Shown here piece by piece: positions 52,652 to 61,535 of a stretch of DNA of 64,000 nucleotides. The first letter of the stretch is position 1. Each line of letters begins with the position of its first letter. A program made the translations under genes and the position numbers. The DNA comes from a virus, in the IMG/VR virus record IMGVR_UViG_3300043122_000207, positions 1 to 64,000 of that record; one strand, written 5' to 3'. The notes beneath the pieces are model-generated. The model was not told where the DNA came from and made no database searches. It saw nothing but the letters and a program-made list of their open reading frames with translations.

Positions 52652-53626
52652 TTATACTTCTTTTCCTTTTTGTCTCCATTGCTCTCTATAGTGTTCTGGC
52701 ATATTTTCTTTTTTATCTTCTACAAACTCATAAGAATTATTTAATGAGTCTGTAACTACACCTTCATCCATATTCAAATTAATGTCACCAAGTGTTTCTA
52801 TGTTTTTCTTTCTAGCATCACTTATTGTGTGTCCTTCTTCATCTTGTACTTCTATCCAGTAAATCTCTTCTTCTAAATCAAGATGCATAACTTCTTTTAA
52901 ATCTTTATCTTTGTATCTTAAGTTAGCAGCAGATGAACCATAATTTATTCCATACTGTTCTTCTAGGTCAGCGTTTATATTTCCAGAACTTTTTTTCTTA
53001 GCTTTTTCTGGATCACATTTTGGTTTATTTTCATCTAGGGCTTTATTTGGTTTTGGTTGTGTTGAGTTTGCTATATCTTCTTTAGTTCTTTTTCTGGGTT
53101 CAGTTCTTGTTGGTCTTCTTTTAGTTTGTCTTCTATTTTTTTCTGGGTTGGTTAAAAAAGAACCATTTAACTGTGGTGTGTCAGCTGAATCATTGGAGAA
53201 AAATTGAGCATATGTACCACGCATATCACGAGGGTCATTACCCACACCACCAACATCCTTTTGGTTGAGTTTCTTTTCTTTCATTTCAAGATCAATGATA
53301 TTTTTAGTGATTGAAGATTTTTTATCTATAGCAGTTATTTTGGAAGTTAAAAGAGAAGTTAGAGTCTGATACATATCCTTTTCATATACCAGTTGATTTC
53401 CGTGTTCTTTTCTTACCTCACGTATTCTATGTTTAACTTCATTGGCTGCTGAGTCTATTTGTTTTTGTACTTTATTTAAATCCTTAATAGATTTTTTAAA
53501 TCTTTTTTCTATATCAGATTTTTCGTTTTTCTTTTTAGGTTCTAGAACTTCGACATACTCCATATAATCATCCATGGATTTATTGGAGTTTAATCCAAGT
53601 TCTCTCATACCTTTATTAAGAATCAT
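52652..53626 (-). CDS. Coiled-coil, charged hypothetical protein, 324 aa
   Basis: Not recognised. It is Lys/Glu rich and mostly helical, with likely coiled coil at about 35-110 and a basic, disordered middle (RRQTKRRPTRTEPRKRTKE). It is a lone minus-strand gene between replication genes. The start follows AGGAGGAG. It could be a structural or assembly protein; there is no direct support. Confidence 0.5.
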   Translation of the reverse strand: MILNKGMRELGLNSNKSMDDYMEYVEVLEPKKKNEKSDIEKRFKKSIKDLNKVQKQIDSAANEVKHRIREVRKEHGNQLVYEKDMYQTLTSLLTSKITAIDKKSSITKNIIDLEMKEKKLNQKDVGGVGNDPRDMRGTYAQFFSNDSADTPQLNGSFLTNPEKNRRQTKRRPTRTEPRKRTKEDIANSTQPKPNKALDENKPKCDPEKAKKKSSGNINADLEEQYGINYGSSAANLRYKDKDLKEVMHLDLEEEIYWIEVQDEEGHTISDARKKNIETLGDINLNMDEGVVTDSLNNSYEFVEDKKENMPEHYREQWRQKGKEV

Positions 53627-53694
53627 TTAAGTCTCCTCCTTTTGATTTTCCATATATTTATTTGTTTATAACAATAAAACTATCCTTTATATAG

Positions 53695-53706
53695 TTATAT
53701 ATTATA
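53695..53706 (+). promoter_or_regulatory. Candidate phage promoter, TTATATATTATA class
   Basis: TTATATATTATA followed by AAGGTGAAAAG, preceded by CTTTATATAG. It lies between the divergent coiled-coil gene and the 68-aa membrane protein gene. Confidence 0.55.
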
Positions 53707-53760
53707 AAGGTGAAAAGAAAACTACATATAAAAAAAAAATTAAAAGAAAGGGTTGATAAA

Positions 53761-53967
53761 ATGTTAATACTTAAAGTTTTATTTATTGGTTTAATTGTTT
53801 ATTTTATTGGTGGTGTAATGGCTATACCTTTAACCATTTATAAATTGGGGGATAAGGTTGGTTGGGATGATGATCCAGTTGATGTTAAGGTTGGGATAAT
53901 TGTCTACATAATATTACATGGTTGGCAGTTAATCCATAGACTAACAGTTCATAGTGAGCAGAGTTAA
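53761..53967 (+). CDS. Small membrane protein, 68 aa
   Basis: The start at 53761 (after AAAGGGTTGAT) is preferred to GTG 53710, which falls within a few bases of the predicted promoter. The first 30 residues form a membrane helix (ILKVLFIGLIVYFIGGVMAI). It ends in a hydrophilic tail with Trp and His. Not recognised. It is a single-gene unit with promoter and terminator. Confidence 0.5.
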   Translation: MLILKVLFIGLIVYFIGGVMAIPLTIYKLGDKVGWDDDPVDVKVGIIVYIILHGWQLIHRLTVHSEQS

Positions 53968-53987
53968 TTCTCTGCTTATTTTTTTAT
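53957..53987 (+). terminator. Intrinsic terminator
   Basis: A 7-bp stem, AGCAGAG/CTCTGCT, with a 6-base loop is followed by TATTTTTTTAT. Confidence 0.85.
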
Positions 53988-54021
53988 ATCCACAACAATT
54001 TTTTGAAGGAGAGTGAATAAA

Positions 54022-56835
54022 GTGAGCAACGAAAATATGTTACTTCTTAATAACTATTTTGATAGAAATAAAAATAGACACCATATATTAATGAAGAATG
54101 TAGATACTGAGGAAAAGAAAGTTTATAAAATAAATAACCCAACTATACCTATATATAAAGTTAAAGATGATGTTGAGGTGCCAGATTATTTTATGGAGTA
54201 TCGTGATATAGAAGACCTTGAAAAACATGATGTCTCATATAGATGGAGAGAATGGGACCTTGCAAGATTAATAGGTTATGATGGTTTTACAAATGATGTA
54301 AGAAAAAAGCATATTAAAAAGGAGCAGATTTATTTAGATAAAAGATTATTCGGAGCTGATGTTAGATTAACAGATAGAACTATTATGGACTATCTAGATT
54401 CAATGGGTAAAGAAGATAAAGAAGGTAATATAACTTATCCTGATGAACCACCAATTAAAAATTTACACATAGGTTTTTTTGACCTTGAGTGGGATATTAG
54501 AATAGATAGTGATGATGAAGCTGATTACCCTATATACCTTATGACGTATTTTGATTCTAAAGAAAATGTTTGTCACACTTTTTATCTTGAAGATAAAAAT
54601 TATAAATACCAAGATAAACTTCTTAAAGATAAGGGTCATAAAAAATTTATCAAGGAATTGAAAAAAGAACTCGAAGAAGATTTTAGTAAACTATCCTTAA
54701 AAAATGCTAAGGAAGAACAGCAGGTAAAAGAGACAATATTCAAAAGATTAGATAATATTAAATATGAGCTTAAATCTTACAGCAGTGAACAGAGAATGAT
54801 TCGTGATTTTTATAAAATGATAATCAGAGATTATATGCCTGATTTTCTATATGCATATAACACCAGTGCAGATATAGGACAAACTCTAAACCGTTGTGAT
54901 AAATTAAATATCAAACCATCTAGCATTTTCTGCCACCCTGATGTCGGAGATTATGTTGACTTTAGAATTAGAGATAACACCTTCCCACCAGAGGATAGAA
55001 AGCATAACTATGAATGTGCATCTTATACCAAGATAATGGATATGTTTATAACCTATCATGCTATAAGGGGTGCATCATCTTTTACAAGTTATAAGTTAGA
55101 TACTGTTGCTAAAGATAATCTTGGTGTTGGTAAACTAGACTATTCTCATATCTGTGACCACATTGGTGATTTACCTTATAGAGATTTTTATACCACAACT
55201 AAATACAACATTCGTGATGTTTTGGTTATGCCATTTATAGAGGATGTTACACAAGATACTAAGACAATGGTATCTAAACGGTTTACAACAAGAACAGAAT
55301 ACGATCAGCTTTTTACTTCTATGGCTCAAGTTATGAATGCTTTTTTCCATATGGGAGAAAGAAATGGTCAGATACTCTCTAATGAAGTTAATAAACTTCT
55401 TTTAAAGTTGTCCGATAAACAGGTAGAGATCCTAAAGGAAGAAGACAGAGTAACCTATGATATTATTATGTCTATTAAAAATGGTGATAGAATCCAGGGT
55501 GGTTTATGTACTGACCCAAATAAAGTTACAAGAAAAGGGATAAAACTTTTACCACTATTAAATAATAAGAAAGTATTTGAAACAGTAATTGATGCAGATG
55601 CATCTTCTATGTATCCTAATAATTTGATATCCCACAATATAACTAAGACAACTTTGGTTGGTAAGTTAATATGGATAGATGAATTTCATGACTTAGTTTA
55701 TAAAGAAACTAAAACAGTAAATGGTAGGTTGATAATAAGTAGGGATGATTGGGCAGCTATTAAAAAGATGCGTTCTAAATCAAATAATAATAAGTTCCAA
55801 AGAAATAAGTTTCTTAAAATGTATAGGGCTATCAAATATTTTGATTATAAAGAACTTGCTAATAAGTCTATCGATATAGATATCATGAGTGTACTTGAAG
55901 ATTACGGTTTTAAAGAAGAAAAAGAGTATATGCCAAATTTAAGAAAGATATTCAAATACTTTAATGGTTCTATGATAGATAAGGAAGAGTTTGAAAAAGA
56001 TTTCCCAGATAAAGATAAAAAGGACTTAAAACACACTATAGAAATAATCCAAATCTATATTAAAAACATCACATCAAGAATAGGTGAAAGGGCTATCATT
56101 TCTTTAATCCAAAGAAACATTATAGAAATAGGAGAGATATTTTTTAATCTTCCGAATCTAACTGATTTAGATTTTATTTTAAATAATATATCTCAAAAGG
56201 AAGTTAGTCTGGTTGATTCACATGATGACTATGAAGTAAAAATAGTTAAAAACAAATTAAGACCATTACTTTCTATTTTGTCTCAGCTTGATTCATCTAT
56301 GTTAAATGATAAAGATTTAGATACCGGATTATATAAAACAAACGGTATGTTTTATATCGGGGATAAAAAGAGAAATTATATCAGATATACTGGCACTGTT
56401 ATAGAATACTTTCTTGAAAGTGGGAAAAATCTAACAGATGTCTTCGAAATAGATGAACCAATATATACTGATAGAAGAGGTAACGTTGCAAATTACATTT
56501 ATGAAGAACAAGTCAAAGTTAAAGAGATACCAGATATTAATGGTTCAGTCATTTTCAGTGGTGAAGTTGATGAAGAAAATGTTCGTAAATTGAAGTTAAC
56601 AGATAGGTTATCTAGGAGGTTAGACTTTAAAACTAAAAGTGGAGAAATAATAACCATTAATTTAAACCCTAGAATGGTTCCCTGTATAAGGGAGATAGAG
56701 TCATTACATGTTAAGATATGTAAAACAGAACATGATAGTATTTATGATGTGATAATAAGATCTGAAATACCAATAGAAAAACCACACGAAGATAAATTTA
56801 TATATAACCAATACATGAAAATACTAAATTACTAA
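54022..56835 (+). CDS. Family B DNA polymerase, N-terminal half (split)
   Basis: The 937-residue protein has three exonuclease motifs: FFDLEW (about 152-157), YNTSADIG (about 279-286) and YNIRD (about 395-399). Polymerase motif A follows, VIDADASSMYPN at about 523-534 (D..S.YP). The expected motif B (K...N..YG) and motif C (DTDS) are not in this protein nor in the next two genes. The palm must be completed by a second gene elsewhere, or the protein is only an exonuclease. The start is GTG 54022, 8 bases after AAGGAGAG; another GTG at 54013 overlaps the site. Confidence 0.75.
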   Translation: MSNENMLLLNNYFDRNKNRHHILMKNVDTEEKKVYKINNPTIPIYKVKDDVEVPDYFMEYRDIEDLEKHDVSYRWREWDLARLIGYDGFTNDVRKKHIKKEQIYLDKRLFGADVRLTDRTIMDYLDSMGKEDKEGNITYPDEPPIKNLHIGFFDLEWDIRIDSDDEADYPIYLMTYFDSKENVCHTFYLEDKNYKYQDKLLKDKGHKKFIKELKKELEEDFSKLSLKNAKEEQQVKETIFKRLDNIKYELKSYSSEQRMIRDFYKMIIRDYMPDFLYAYNTSADIGQTLNRCDKLNIKPSSIFCHPDVGDYVDFRIRDNTFPPEDRKHNYECASYTKIMDMFITYHAIRGASSFTSYKLDTVAKDNLGVGKLDYSHICDHIGDLPYRDFYTTTKYNIRDVLVMPFIEDVTQDTKTMVSKRFTTRTEYDQLFTSMAQVMNAFFHMGERNGQILSNEVNKLLLKLSDKQVEILKEEDRVTYDIIMSIKNGDRIQGGLCTDPNKVTRKGIKLLPLLNNKKVFETVIDADASSMYPNNLISHNITKTTLVGKLIWIDEFHDLVYKETKTVNGRLIISRDDWAAIKKMRSKSNNNKFQRNKFLKMYRAIKYFDYKELANKSIDIDIMSVLEDYGFKEEKEYMPNLRKIFKYFNGSMIDKEEFEKDFPDKDKKDLKHTIEIIQIYIKNITSRIGERAIISLIQRNIIEIGEIFFNLPNLTDLDFILNNISQKEVSLVDSHDDYEVKIVKNKLRPLLSILSQLDSSMLNDKDLDTGLYKTNGMFYIGDKKRNYIRYTGTVIEYFLESGKNLTDVFEIDEPIYTDRRGNVANYIYEEQVKVKEIPDINGSVIFSGEVDEENVRKLKLTDRLSRRLDFKTKSGEIITINLNPRMVPCIREIESLHVKICKTEHDSIYDVIIRSEIPIEKPHEDKFIYNQYMKILNY

Positions 56836-56847
56836 GGAGAGATATAA

Positions 56848-57036
56848 ATGGGTTTTACAAGTATTAAAGATCCACAATCATTTGAGGTTCAGGTAGATCA
56901 TATAATCAAAGAGTGCAAGAATGATCCTGAAGATATGCATAAGAGATTAGATTCTTTAATGGAAGAGCAATTATGCCAACTAGGTTATTATAGGGCAATA
57001 AACAAAATAAGAGAAACGACAAGACACTACTCATAA
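56848..57036 (+). CDS. Hypothetical protein, 62 aa
   Basis: Not recognised. It is a small helical, charged protein, 12 bases after the polymerase gene with an AAGGAGAG site, so it is probably co-transcribed with it. A polymerase accessory role is possible from position only. Confidence 0.5.
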   Translation: MGFTSIKDPQSFEVQVDHIIKECKNDPEDMHKRLDSLMEEQLCQLGYYRAINKIRETTRHYS

Positions 57037-57041
57037 TATAA

Positions 57042-57053
57042 TTATATATTATT
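57042..57053 (+). promoter_or_regulatory. Candidate phage promoter, TTATATATTATA-like
   Basis: TTATATATTATT followed by TATTTGAAAG, preceded by CATAATATAA. It lies 5 bases after the 62-aa gene and 45 bases before the 130-aa gene. Confidence 0.45.
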
Positions 57054-57097
57054 TATTTGAAAGACAAATAAAATATTTCAAATAAGGAGAGATTCAA

Positions 57098-57490
57098 ATG
57101 GAAATTGTAGATATTGAATTTGATTTGGATTTATACAAAAAGGAAGACTTTAAAAAAGAAGATATCGTAGAAGTGTCTAATAAGATTTTAAATATCTTGA
57201 AAAAGAACGATATAGTCCATGATGAATTGATTAGATCACATGTCACCCTTTTTAGTTGTATTTACAAAGTGCCTGTTAAAATAATAGGACTTACAAAAAA
57301 ACAGGTTGGTTTATTAATAGATGATATAATAAAAAATAAAACAGCCTCGGATTCTATAGTGGCTGGTAGGGTATCATCTATGGAACATAATAAATCATAT
57401 ACTGTTGTATTGGAAATGGATAATACAAAGTATCATGTTTTTAATAGGGATTCAGTACCAAAAGAAAATTTAGAGTATTCTTTAAAATAG
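57098..57490 (+). CDS. Hypothetical protein, 130 aa
   Basis: Not recognised. It has an acidic N-terminus (FDLDLYKKEDFKKED) and a small alpha/beta C-domain. It is a single-gene unit with a promoter candidate and a strong terminator, after AAGGAGAG. Confidence 0.55.
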   Translation: MEIVDIEFDLDLYKKEDFKKEDIVEVSNKILNILKKNDIVHDELIRSHVTLFSCIYKVPVKIIGLTKKQVGLLIDDIIKNKTASDSIVAGRVSSMEHNKSYTVVLEMDNTKYHVFNRDSVPKENLEYSLK

Positions 57491-57497
57491 TATCTAC

Positions 57498-57524
57498 ACC
57501 CGGTTAATAGCCGGGTATTTTTTT
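57498..57524 (+). terminator. Intrinsic terminator
   Basis: A 6-bp stem, ACCCGG/CCGGGT, with a 7-base loop is followed by ATTTTTTTT. Confidence 0.85.
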
Positions 57525-57593
57525 TGTCATTATATTCCAAAAGCACTATTTAATTCGAACAAAGATATAATAAAAAATGAGAGGTGAAAACCA

Positions 57594-58748
57594 ATGACAA
57601 TAGAGATAAACACAATTCAAGGTTTATTAGATATTAAAAACGATTTATCAGCTGATTACGTTTTAACCGACGATATAGATTTAAGTGGTTTAAGTAATTG
57701 GGAACCTATTTTTAATCATAAAGCAGCAACAGCTGAAGATGGGTTTTTTAAAGGAACACTTGATGGACAGGGTCACAAAATAATGAATTTGTCCGGGCAA
57801 TATATTTATGAAGAGGACATGTGGCGTGCTTATTTTGAAAAAAATAATTTAGAGGATTTTGAGAAAGTTAAAAACGATCTTAAAACTGGAGAATTTGCTG
57901 ATGATGAGCATTTATCTATATCTTTAGAAATGTTTTTTGATATGGTGGTCATGGGTATCTTAGGTGATAATGATACAGTCTCTCCTTTTTTATCACCAGA
58001 TACGGTGACACTTATAACAGACAATAATAATAATGATTATTTTTTAGACGATACTATAGGTGAAAGACCAACTGAAGCAAAAATTATATTTAACAGTTGG
58101 CCTCTGCAAGATGAGATGGAGGGTTATTTTGGTCAGTTTGATGCTGATGGTGATAGTGGTATCACATTGGAAACAGATGCTATTCTTACTTATTTTGAAG
58201 ACAATTATTCAAGATGTGAGATTATTTATACCTTGCCAGATGATCCAGCAGAGGACCCACAGATAACCAATTTTTCTGGTAACTTTGCACCGAATGGCAC
58301 TGATAGTATAGTGCCACCGAGAAGTTTATTTATGGGTTTATTAAATGCTGAAATTAAAAATTTAATTTTAGAGAATGTAGATATTGCTGGTTTAGATTCA
58401 TCTGGACCTGATATGTTAGGTAATCCAGAGGTAGATTTTGTAAGTGTATTGTCACACATGTCATGCAATAGCACTTTTAAAAATATCAAAATTACTGGTA
58501 CTGTTGCTGGAAAATGTTATGTTGCAGCTTTATCAGGTATAGGATATAAAAAAAATCAAGATGACAAGATATTAATAGATAATGTTGTTTTTGATGGAGA
58601 TATATTTTCCAGAAGTAATTTTGCTGGTTTTATCACAAATGTTATACCAGTTGATCAAAATGTAACTCTTGATGTTGATGATATCGAAATAAATGAAAGC
58701 TATGTGCAGGGTAGGTTTACTATTTTAGAACAGCCAGTAGCAGTATAA
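57594..58748 (+). CDS. GLUG-type beta-helix adhesin, N-terminal piece
   Basis: The 384-residue protein begins like the 47105 fibre: GLLDIKNDL, TDDIDLSGL, WEPI and FFKGTLDGQGHKI, the GLUG start. A large acidic insert follows (about 75-230), and then more beta-helix (NLILENVDIAG, FKNIKITGTVAG). The protein ends at INESYVQGRF, where GLUG repeats would continue. They do continue in the next gene. It starts after GAGGTG, following a terminator. A fibre or adhesin role is inferred; it may be non-functional on its own. Confidence 0.55.
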   Translation: MTIEINTIQGLLDIKNDLSADYVLTDDIDLSGLSNWEPIFNHKAATAEDGFFKGTLDGQGHKIMNLSGQYIYEEDMWRAYFEKNNLEDFEKVKNDLKTGEFADDEHLSISLEMFFDMVVMGILGDNDTVSPFLSPDTVTLITDNNNNDYFLDDTIGERPTEAKIIFNSWPLQDEMEGYFGQFDADGDSGITLETDAILTYFEDNYSRCEIIYTLPDDPAEDPQITNFSGNFAPNGTDSIVPPRSLFMGLLNAEIKNLILENVDIAGLDSSGPDMLGNPEVDFVSVLSHMSCNSTFKNIKITGTVAGKCYVAALSGIGYKKNQDDKILIDNVVFDGDIFSRSNFAGFITNVIPVDQNVTLDVDDIEINESYVQGRFTILEQPVAV

Positions 58749-58774
58749 TTTTAATAACTGAGAGGTGAATAAAA

Positions 58775-59506
58775 ATGATAATTGATTTCCCAATAGATAC
58801 ATTTGCTATAGATACTGGATTAAATGATTTTGTGGCTGGAATGACAATTGCTGGACCACAAACAAAAATAAGAAACTCGTATGTTTCTGTTAGGCTAATT
58901 AAACCCGATTTGGCTGGAGATGAATACTATGAAATGAGAGGACTCATTAGATCCAGTTTAGCAATAGGAGGACCATTGACCCATAGGTGTTATTACAATT
59001 CTGATTTATTTGGTCTTGTGGATACACAAGCTACACCTTTAACTAACGAGAGAATGAAGGACATGTTAAATTATGTTGAATGGGATTTTGAAAACACATG
59101 GGGTATGGATGATGGTGAACCTGAAGGGTATACTCCTGAAGAATTGAATTTTGATGGTTTCTACGATCTTTTGATGGGTAGTTTTTCTGAAACAGGTATG
59201 CTTCCACCTGGAGACGAGCAGGAAATAAAAGATATGATGGAAATGTCCATTGGATCTTTGATGATGATGCTTTTTATGGCTGGAATGGCTAATAATCCCA
59301 ATACACCTGATGCACCAGGTGATATCCCACCGGGTTTGTTATCTGGTGATGTTGTTAGTTTTAAATTGGATGGACAACCAATGGATTTAGAAAATCTTAC
59401 AGAAGAAGAGTTTATGAACATTGATCCAACAAAAAACGTAACAATTACAGTTAACGATTATTCGAAACTTCTGCAAAATTTTAAAAATATACCAGATATG
59501 ATTTGA
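58775..59506 (+). CDS. GLUG-type adhesin, middle piece
   Basis: This 243-residue acidic protein begins with a beta-helix turn like those in GLUG proteins: KIRNSYVSVRL, then HRCYYNSDLFGL and MLNYVEWDFENTWGM. The last pattern normally ends a GLUG array. A Met-rich stretch and an acidic tail follow. It has its own GAGAGGTGAA site and ATG, 26 bases after the previous stop. It reads like the continuation of the upstream gene. Confidence 0.5.
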   Translation: MIIDFPIDTFAIDTGLNDFVAGMTIAGPQTKIRNSYVSVRLIKPDLAGDEYYEMRGLIRSSLAIGGPLTHRCYYNSDLFGLVDTQATPLTNERMKDMLNYVEWDFENTWGMDDGEPEGYTPEELNFDGFYDLLMGSFSETGMLPPGDEQEIKDMMEMSIGSLMMMLFMAGMANNPNTPDAPGDIPPGLLSGDVVSFKLDGQPMDLENLTEEEFMNIDPTKNVTITVNDYSKLLQNFKNIPDMI

Positions 59507-59517
59507 CCAACAGACCC

Positions 59518-59547
59518 ACCACTTGGTAGATAAGTGGTTTTGGTTTT
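59518..59547 (+). terminator. Probable terminator
   Basis: A 7-bp stem, ACCACTT/AAGTGGT, with a 7-base loop is followed by TTTGGTTTTT. Confidence 0.6.
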
Positions 59548-59582
59548 TAATATAAAATCAGATAATATAAGAGGTGATAAAA

Positions 59583-59939
59583 ATGGATTTAGAGATGATT
59601 ATTTCTATGTTAGAAGAAATATCTAATTTTATATCGTCAAGTGAAACTGAAGTGAATTTTGGAGATATAACTCAAGCAACTGACCCCACAACAGTACAGA
59701 TGCAACAGTATAAGTTTTATAAAAAATATCAAGGTATAAATAATGGGTATCCTTTTCTTAGAGTTTTTGATGGCTCCTCTCCAGTTATTGATCCAGAAGA
59801 TTCTACTGGTGATAATGGTGGTGGGTTACCTAATACCGGCAATTTAAGGGAGGTTATTGCACCTTTAATTTATGGTGATAGATATAGATATACTTTCCCT
59901 TATGTTAATTTACCTAGTGAATTTTTCACTAATAAATAA
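59583..59939 (+). CDS. GLUG-type adhesin, C-terminal piece
   Basis: The 118-residue protein contains KYQGINNGYPFLRV, the phrase that normally follows WDFENTWG in GLUG proteins. It seems to be the displaced end of the adhesin. The start at 59583 follows AGAGGTGAT; the frame from 59574 would overlap that site. A short helical N-terminus (about 1-20) may allow oligomer formation. A strong terminator follows. Confidence 0.5.
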   Translation: MDLEMIISMLEEISNFISSSETEVNFGDITQATDPTTVQMQQYKFYKKYQGINNGYPFLRVFDGSSPVIDPEDSTGDNGGGLPNTGNLREVIAPLIYGDRYRYTFPYVNLPSEFFTNK

Positions 59940-59947
59940 TAAATAAA

Positions 59948-59974
59948 ACCCAGGGTTAACCCTGGGTTATTTTT
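59948..59974. terminator. Strong terminator between convergent genes
   Basis: An 8-bp stem, ACCCAGGG/CCCTGGGT, with a 4-base loop is followed by TATTTTTTAT. Confidence 0.9.
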
Positions 59975-60243
59975 TATATAAAACCTTTTTTGGTTAATTT
60001 TTTAATTAAATCTTCGAGAGAAATTTTTCTTGATGCTTCTATACTTCCATTTTTAATCCACATCAAAGATTCCCCATTTTTTTTACCGTAAAAATAGACA
60101 GGTCCGATTCTATCAACATTGCAAAATTTACCAACACATGTTTTTGTACCAAATACTCTTTCTGGTGTCCCTAACTTTTCTTTTAACTTCTCAACTCCAC
60201 GACATAGTAGTAGTTTTTCTTTCCCCAATTTAACTATAACCAT
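59974..60243 (-). CDS. Hypothetical protein, 89 aa
   Basis: Not recognised. The start at 60243 follows AGAAGGGTGGAG; the longer frame to 60282 has no site. It is a basic protein with two Cys (CVGKFC) that may pair or bind metal. It lies downstream of the amylase gene, with a TACACT/AGTGTA inverted repeat in between. Confidence 0.5.
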   Translation of the reverse strand: MVIVKLGKEKLLLCRGVEKLKEKLGTPERVFGTKTCVGKFCNVDRIGPVYFYGKKNGESLMWIKNGSIEASRKISLEDLIKKLTKKGFI

Positions 60244-60311
60244 TGTCTCCACCCTTCTTATTCCTATTATTTTTATATACACTTTAGTGTACTAAATATT
60301 TGTTGTGATGA

Positions 60312-61418
60312 TTAGACTATTTCACATTTATTCACAACTTTGTAAGATCTTGGTTTTATTTTAAATCCAGCGTATTCTCTTTTTGATAAACTATTATTTA
60401 ATAATAAAGTTTTATCACCTTTAGTGACAACATAAAGGTCTGAATCCAAATAGTTTAATTCATTTTTTTCTTCGCTGTTGTTTACCTTAATCAAAGGATC
60501 AATCCTTTTTTTGAGATTATAGTCGAAATAATCTTTCCAGAAAATAACAGCCGGTTCATTTTGAAAAAGTATGTACGCATAGGCTAATTCTTTATTCTCG
60601 ACTATATCCTTTGTGTACCCATTTTCGGTTCTACCTATATCGTGATTGGATACAAAGTTTATCATACCCGGATAACTCATACCATATATTTTTCTCATAT
60701 CAAATTCTGGGTTCATACACATTTCTTTTAATTTATAAAACATAGGGAAATTTAAAGTATCTATTTTAGTTTGGTTTCTAAAATCATCTATGTAGGTTAT
60801 ATCTCCATCCCATAATTCACCCATCGTAAAACAATCAAAATTTTCTTTCCATTCTTTAAGAAAGTCCCATCGTATGTCTTTGCAATTATCTATTCTGAAC
60901 CCATCGTATCCTATGTCTTTTTTCAACCATTCACACCATTTTATCAATCCATTTTTCATATATTCATTATCTGAATAATAACAGATCGTTTCACCGAATT
61001 CATTATTTGATCCACAATTCCCACAGTTATGGCAGAAATGCTTGTGGTTTTTTGGGAATCTCTTTTCAGTAAATCTGGTCCAAGTCTCTACTTGAACTCT
61101 TTCATCTGATAAAGATGGGTTTGGTTCTCTATCTCCACCAACCATATGACCCATAACAACATCAGCTAAAACTTCTATATCTTTTGATTGTAAATTGGAT
61201 ATTAAATTCTTTAGGTCTTTTTTTGTTCCGAATCTAGAATTTAAGTTGTAGTGTTCTTTAATGTCATATCCCATAGAATCATTACCATTCATTCCTCTTG
61301 ACGGTGGTGGCAACCATATTTTTTTAAAACCTTTTTTTGATAAGGCGTCAACTAAGGCATCTAATTCTTTATACCAGTCTTTATGACAATCCCAATAAAA
61401 CCCTTGTAGAATAACCAT
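60312..61418 (-). CDS. GH13 alpha-amylase family protein
   Basis: The 368-residue protein has the GH13 motifs in order: LQGFYWD (4-10), DVVMGH (86-91, region I), GFRIDN (nucleophile Asp177, region II), MGELWD (acid/base Glu201, region III) and FVSNHD (255-260, region IV). It would hydrolyse alpha-1,4-glucans such as glycogen or capsular glucan. No signal peptide, so it is cytoplasmic or virion-associated. A cysteine cluster (HCHNCGNCG-like, about 128-136) is unusual and may bind a metal. A full catalytic set argues that it is active. It follows an ordinary phage gene order, so it is probably a cargo gene. Confidence 0.85.
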   Translation of the reverse strand: MVILQGFYWDCHKDWYKELDALVDALSKKGFKKIWLPPPSRGMNGNDSMGYDIKEHYNLNSRFGTKKDLKNLISNLQSKDIEVLADVVMGHMVGGDREPNPSLSDERVQVETWTRFTEKRFPKNHKHFCHNCGNCGSNNEFGETICYYSDNEYMKNGLIKWCEWLKKDIGYDGFRIDNCKDIRWDFLKEWKENFDCFTMGELWDGDITYIDDFRNQTKIDTLNFPMFYKLKEMCMNPEFDMRKIYGMSYPGMINFVSNHDIGRTENGYTKDIVENKELAYAYILFQNEPAVIFWKDYFDYNLKKRIDPLIKVNNSEEKNELNYLDSDLYVVTKGDKTLLLNNSLSKREYAGFKIKPRSYKVVNKCEIV

Positions 61419-61505
61419 TTAATAAAACACAACCTTTATCTATATATTTCCTTTCATTAAGTTCTAAAAAATTGTTTAAATGGTGTTTCAAATGGTAAAT
61501 TAAAA

Positions 61506-61526
61506 GCGAGGGATTTTAACCCTCGC
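61506..61526 (-). terminator. Intrinsic terminator of acidic protein operon
   Basis: A 7-bp stem, GCGAGGG/CCCTCGC, with a 7-base loop is followed on the minus strand by TTTTAATTT. It lies just after the stop at 61536. Confidence 0.75.
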
Positions 61527-61535
61527 ATAAATTAT

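Noticed and set aside
60278-60291. TACACT/AGTGTA inverted repeat upstream of the 89-aa gene
   Set aside because: It is short, with a 2-base spacer and no second copy seen; chance is likely in such AT-rich DNA.
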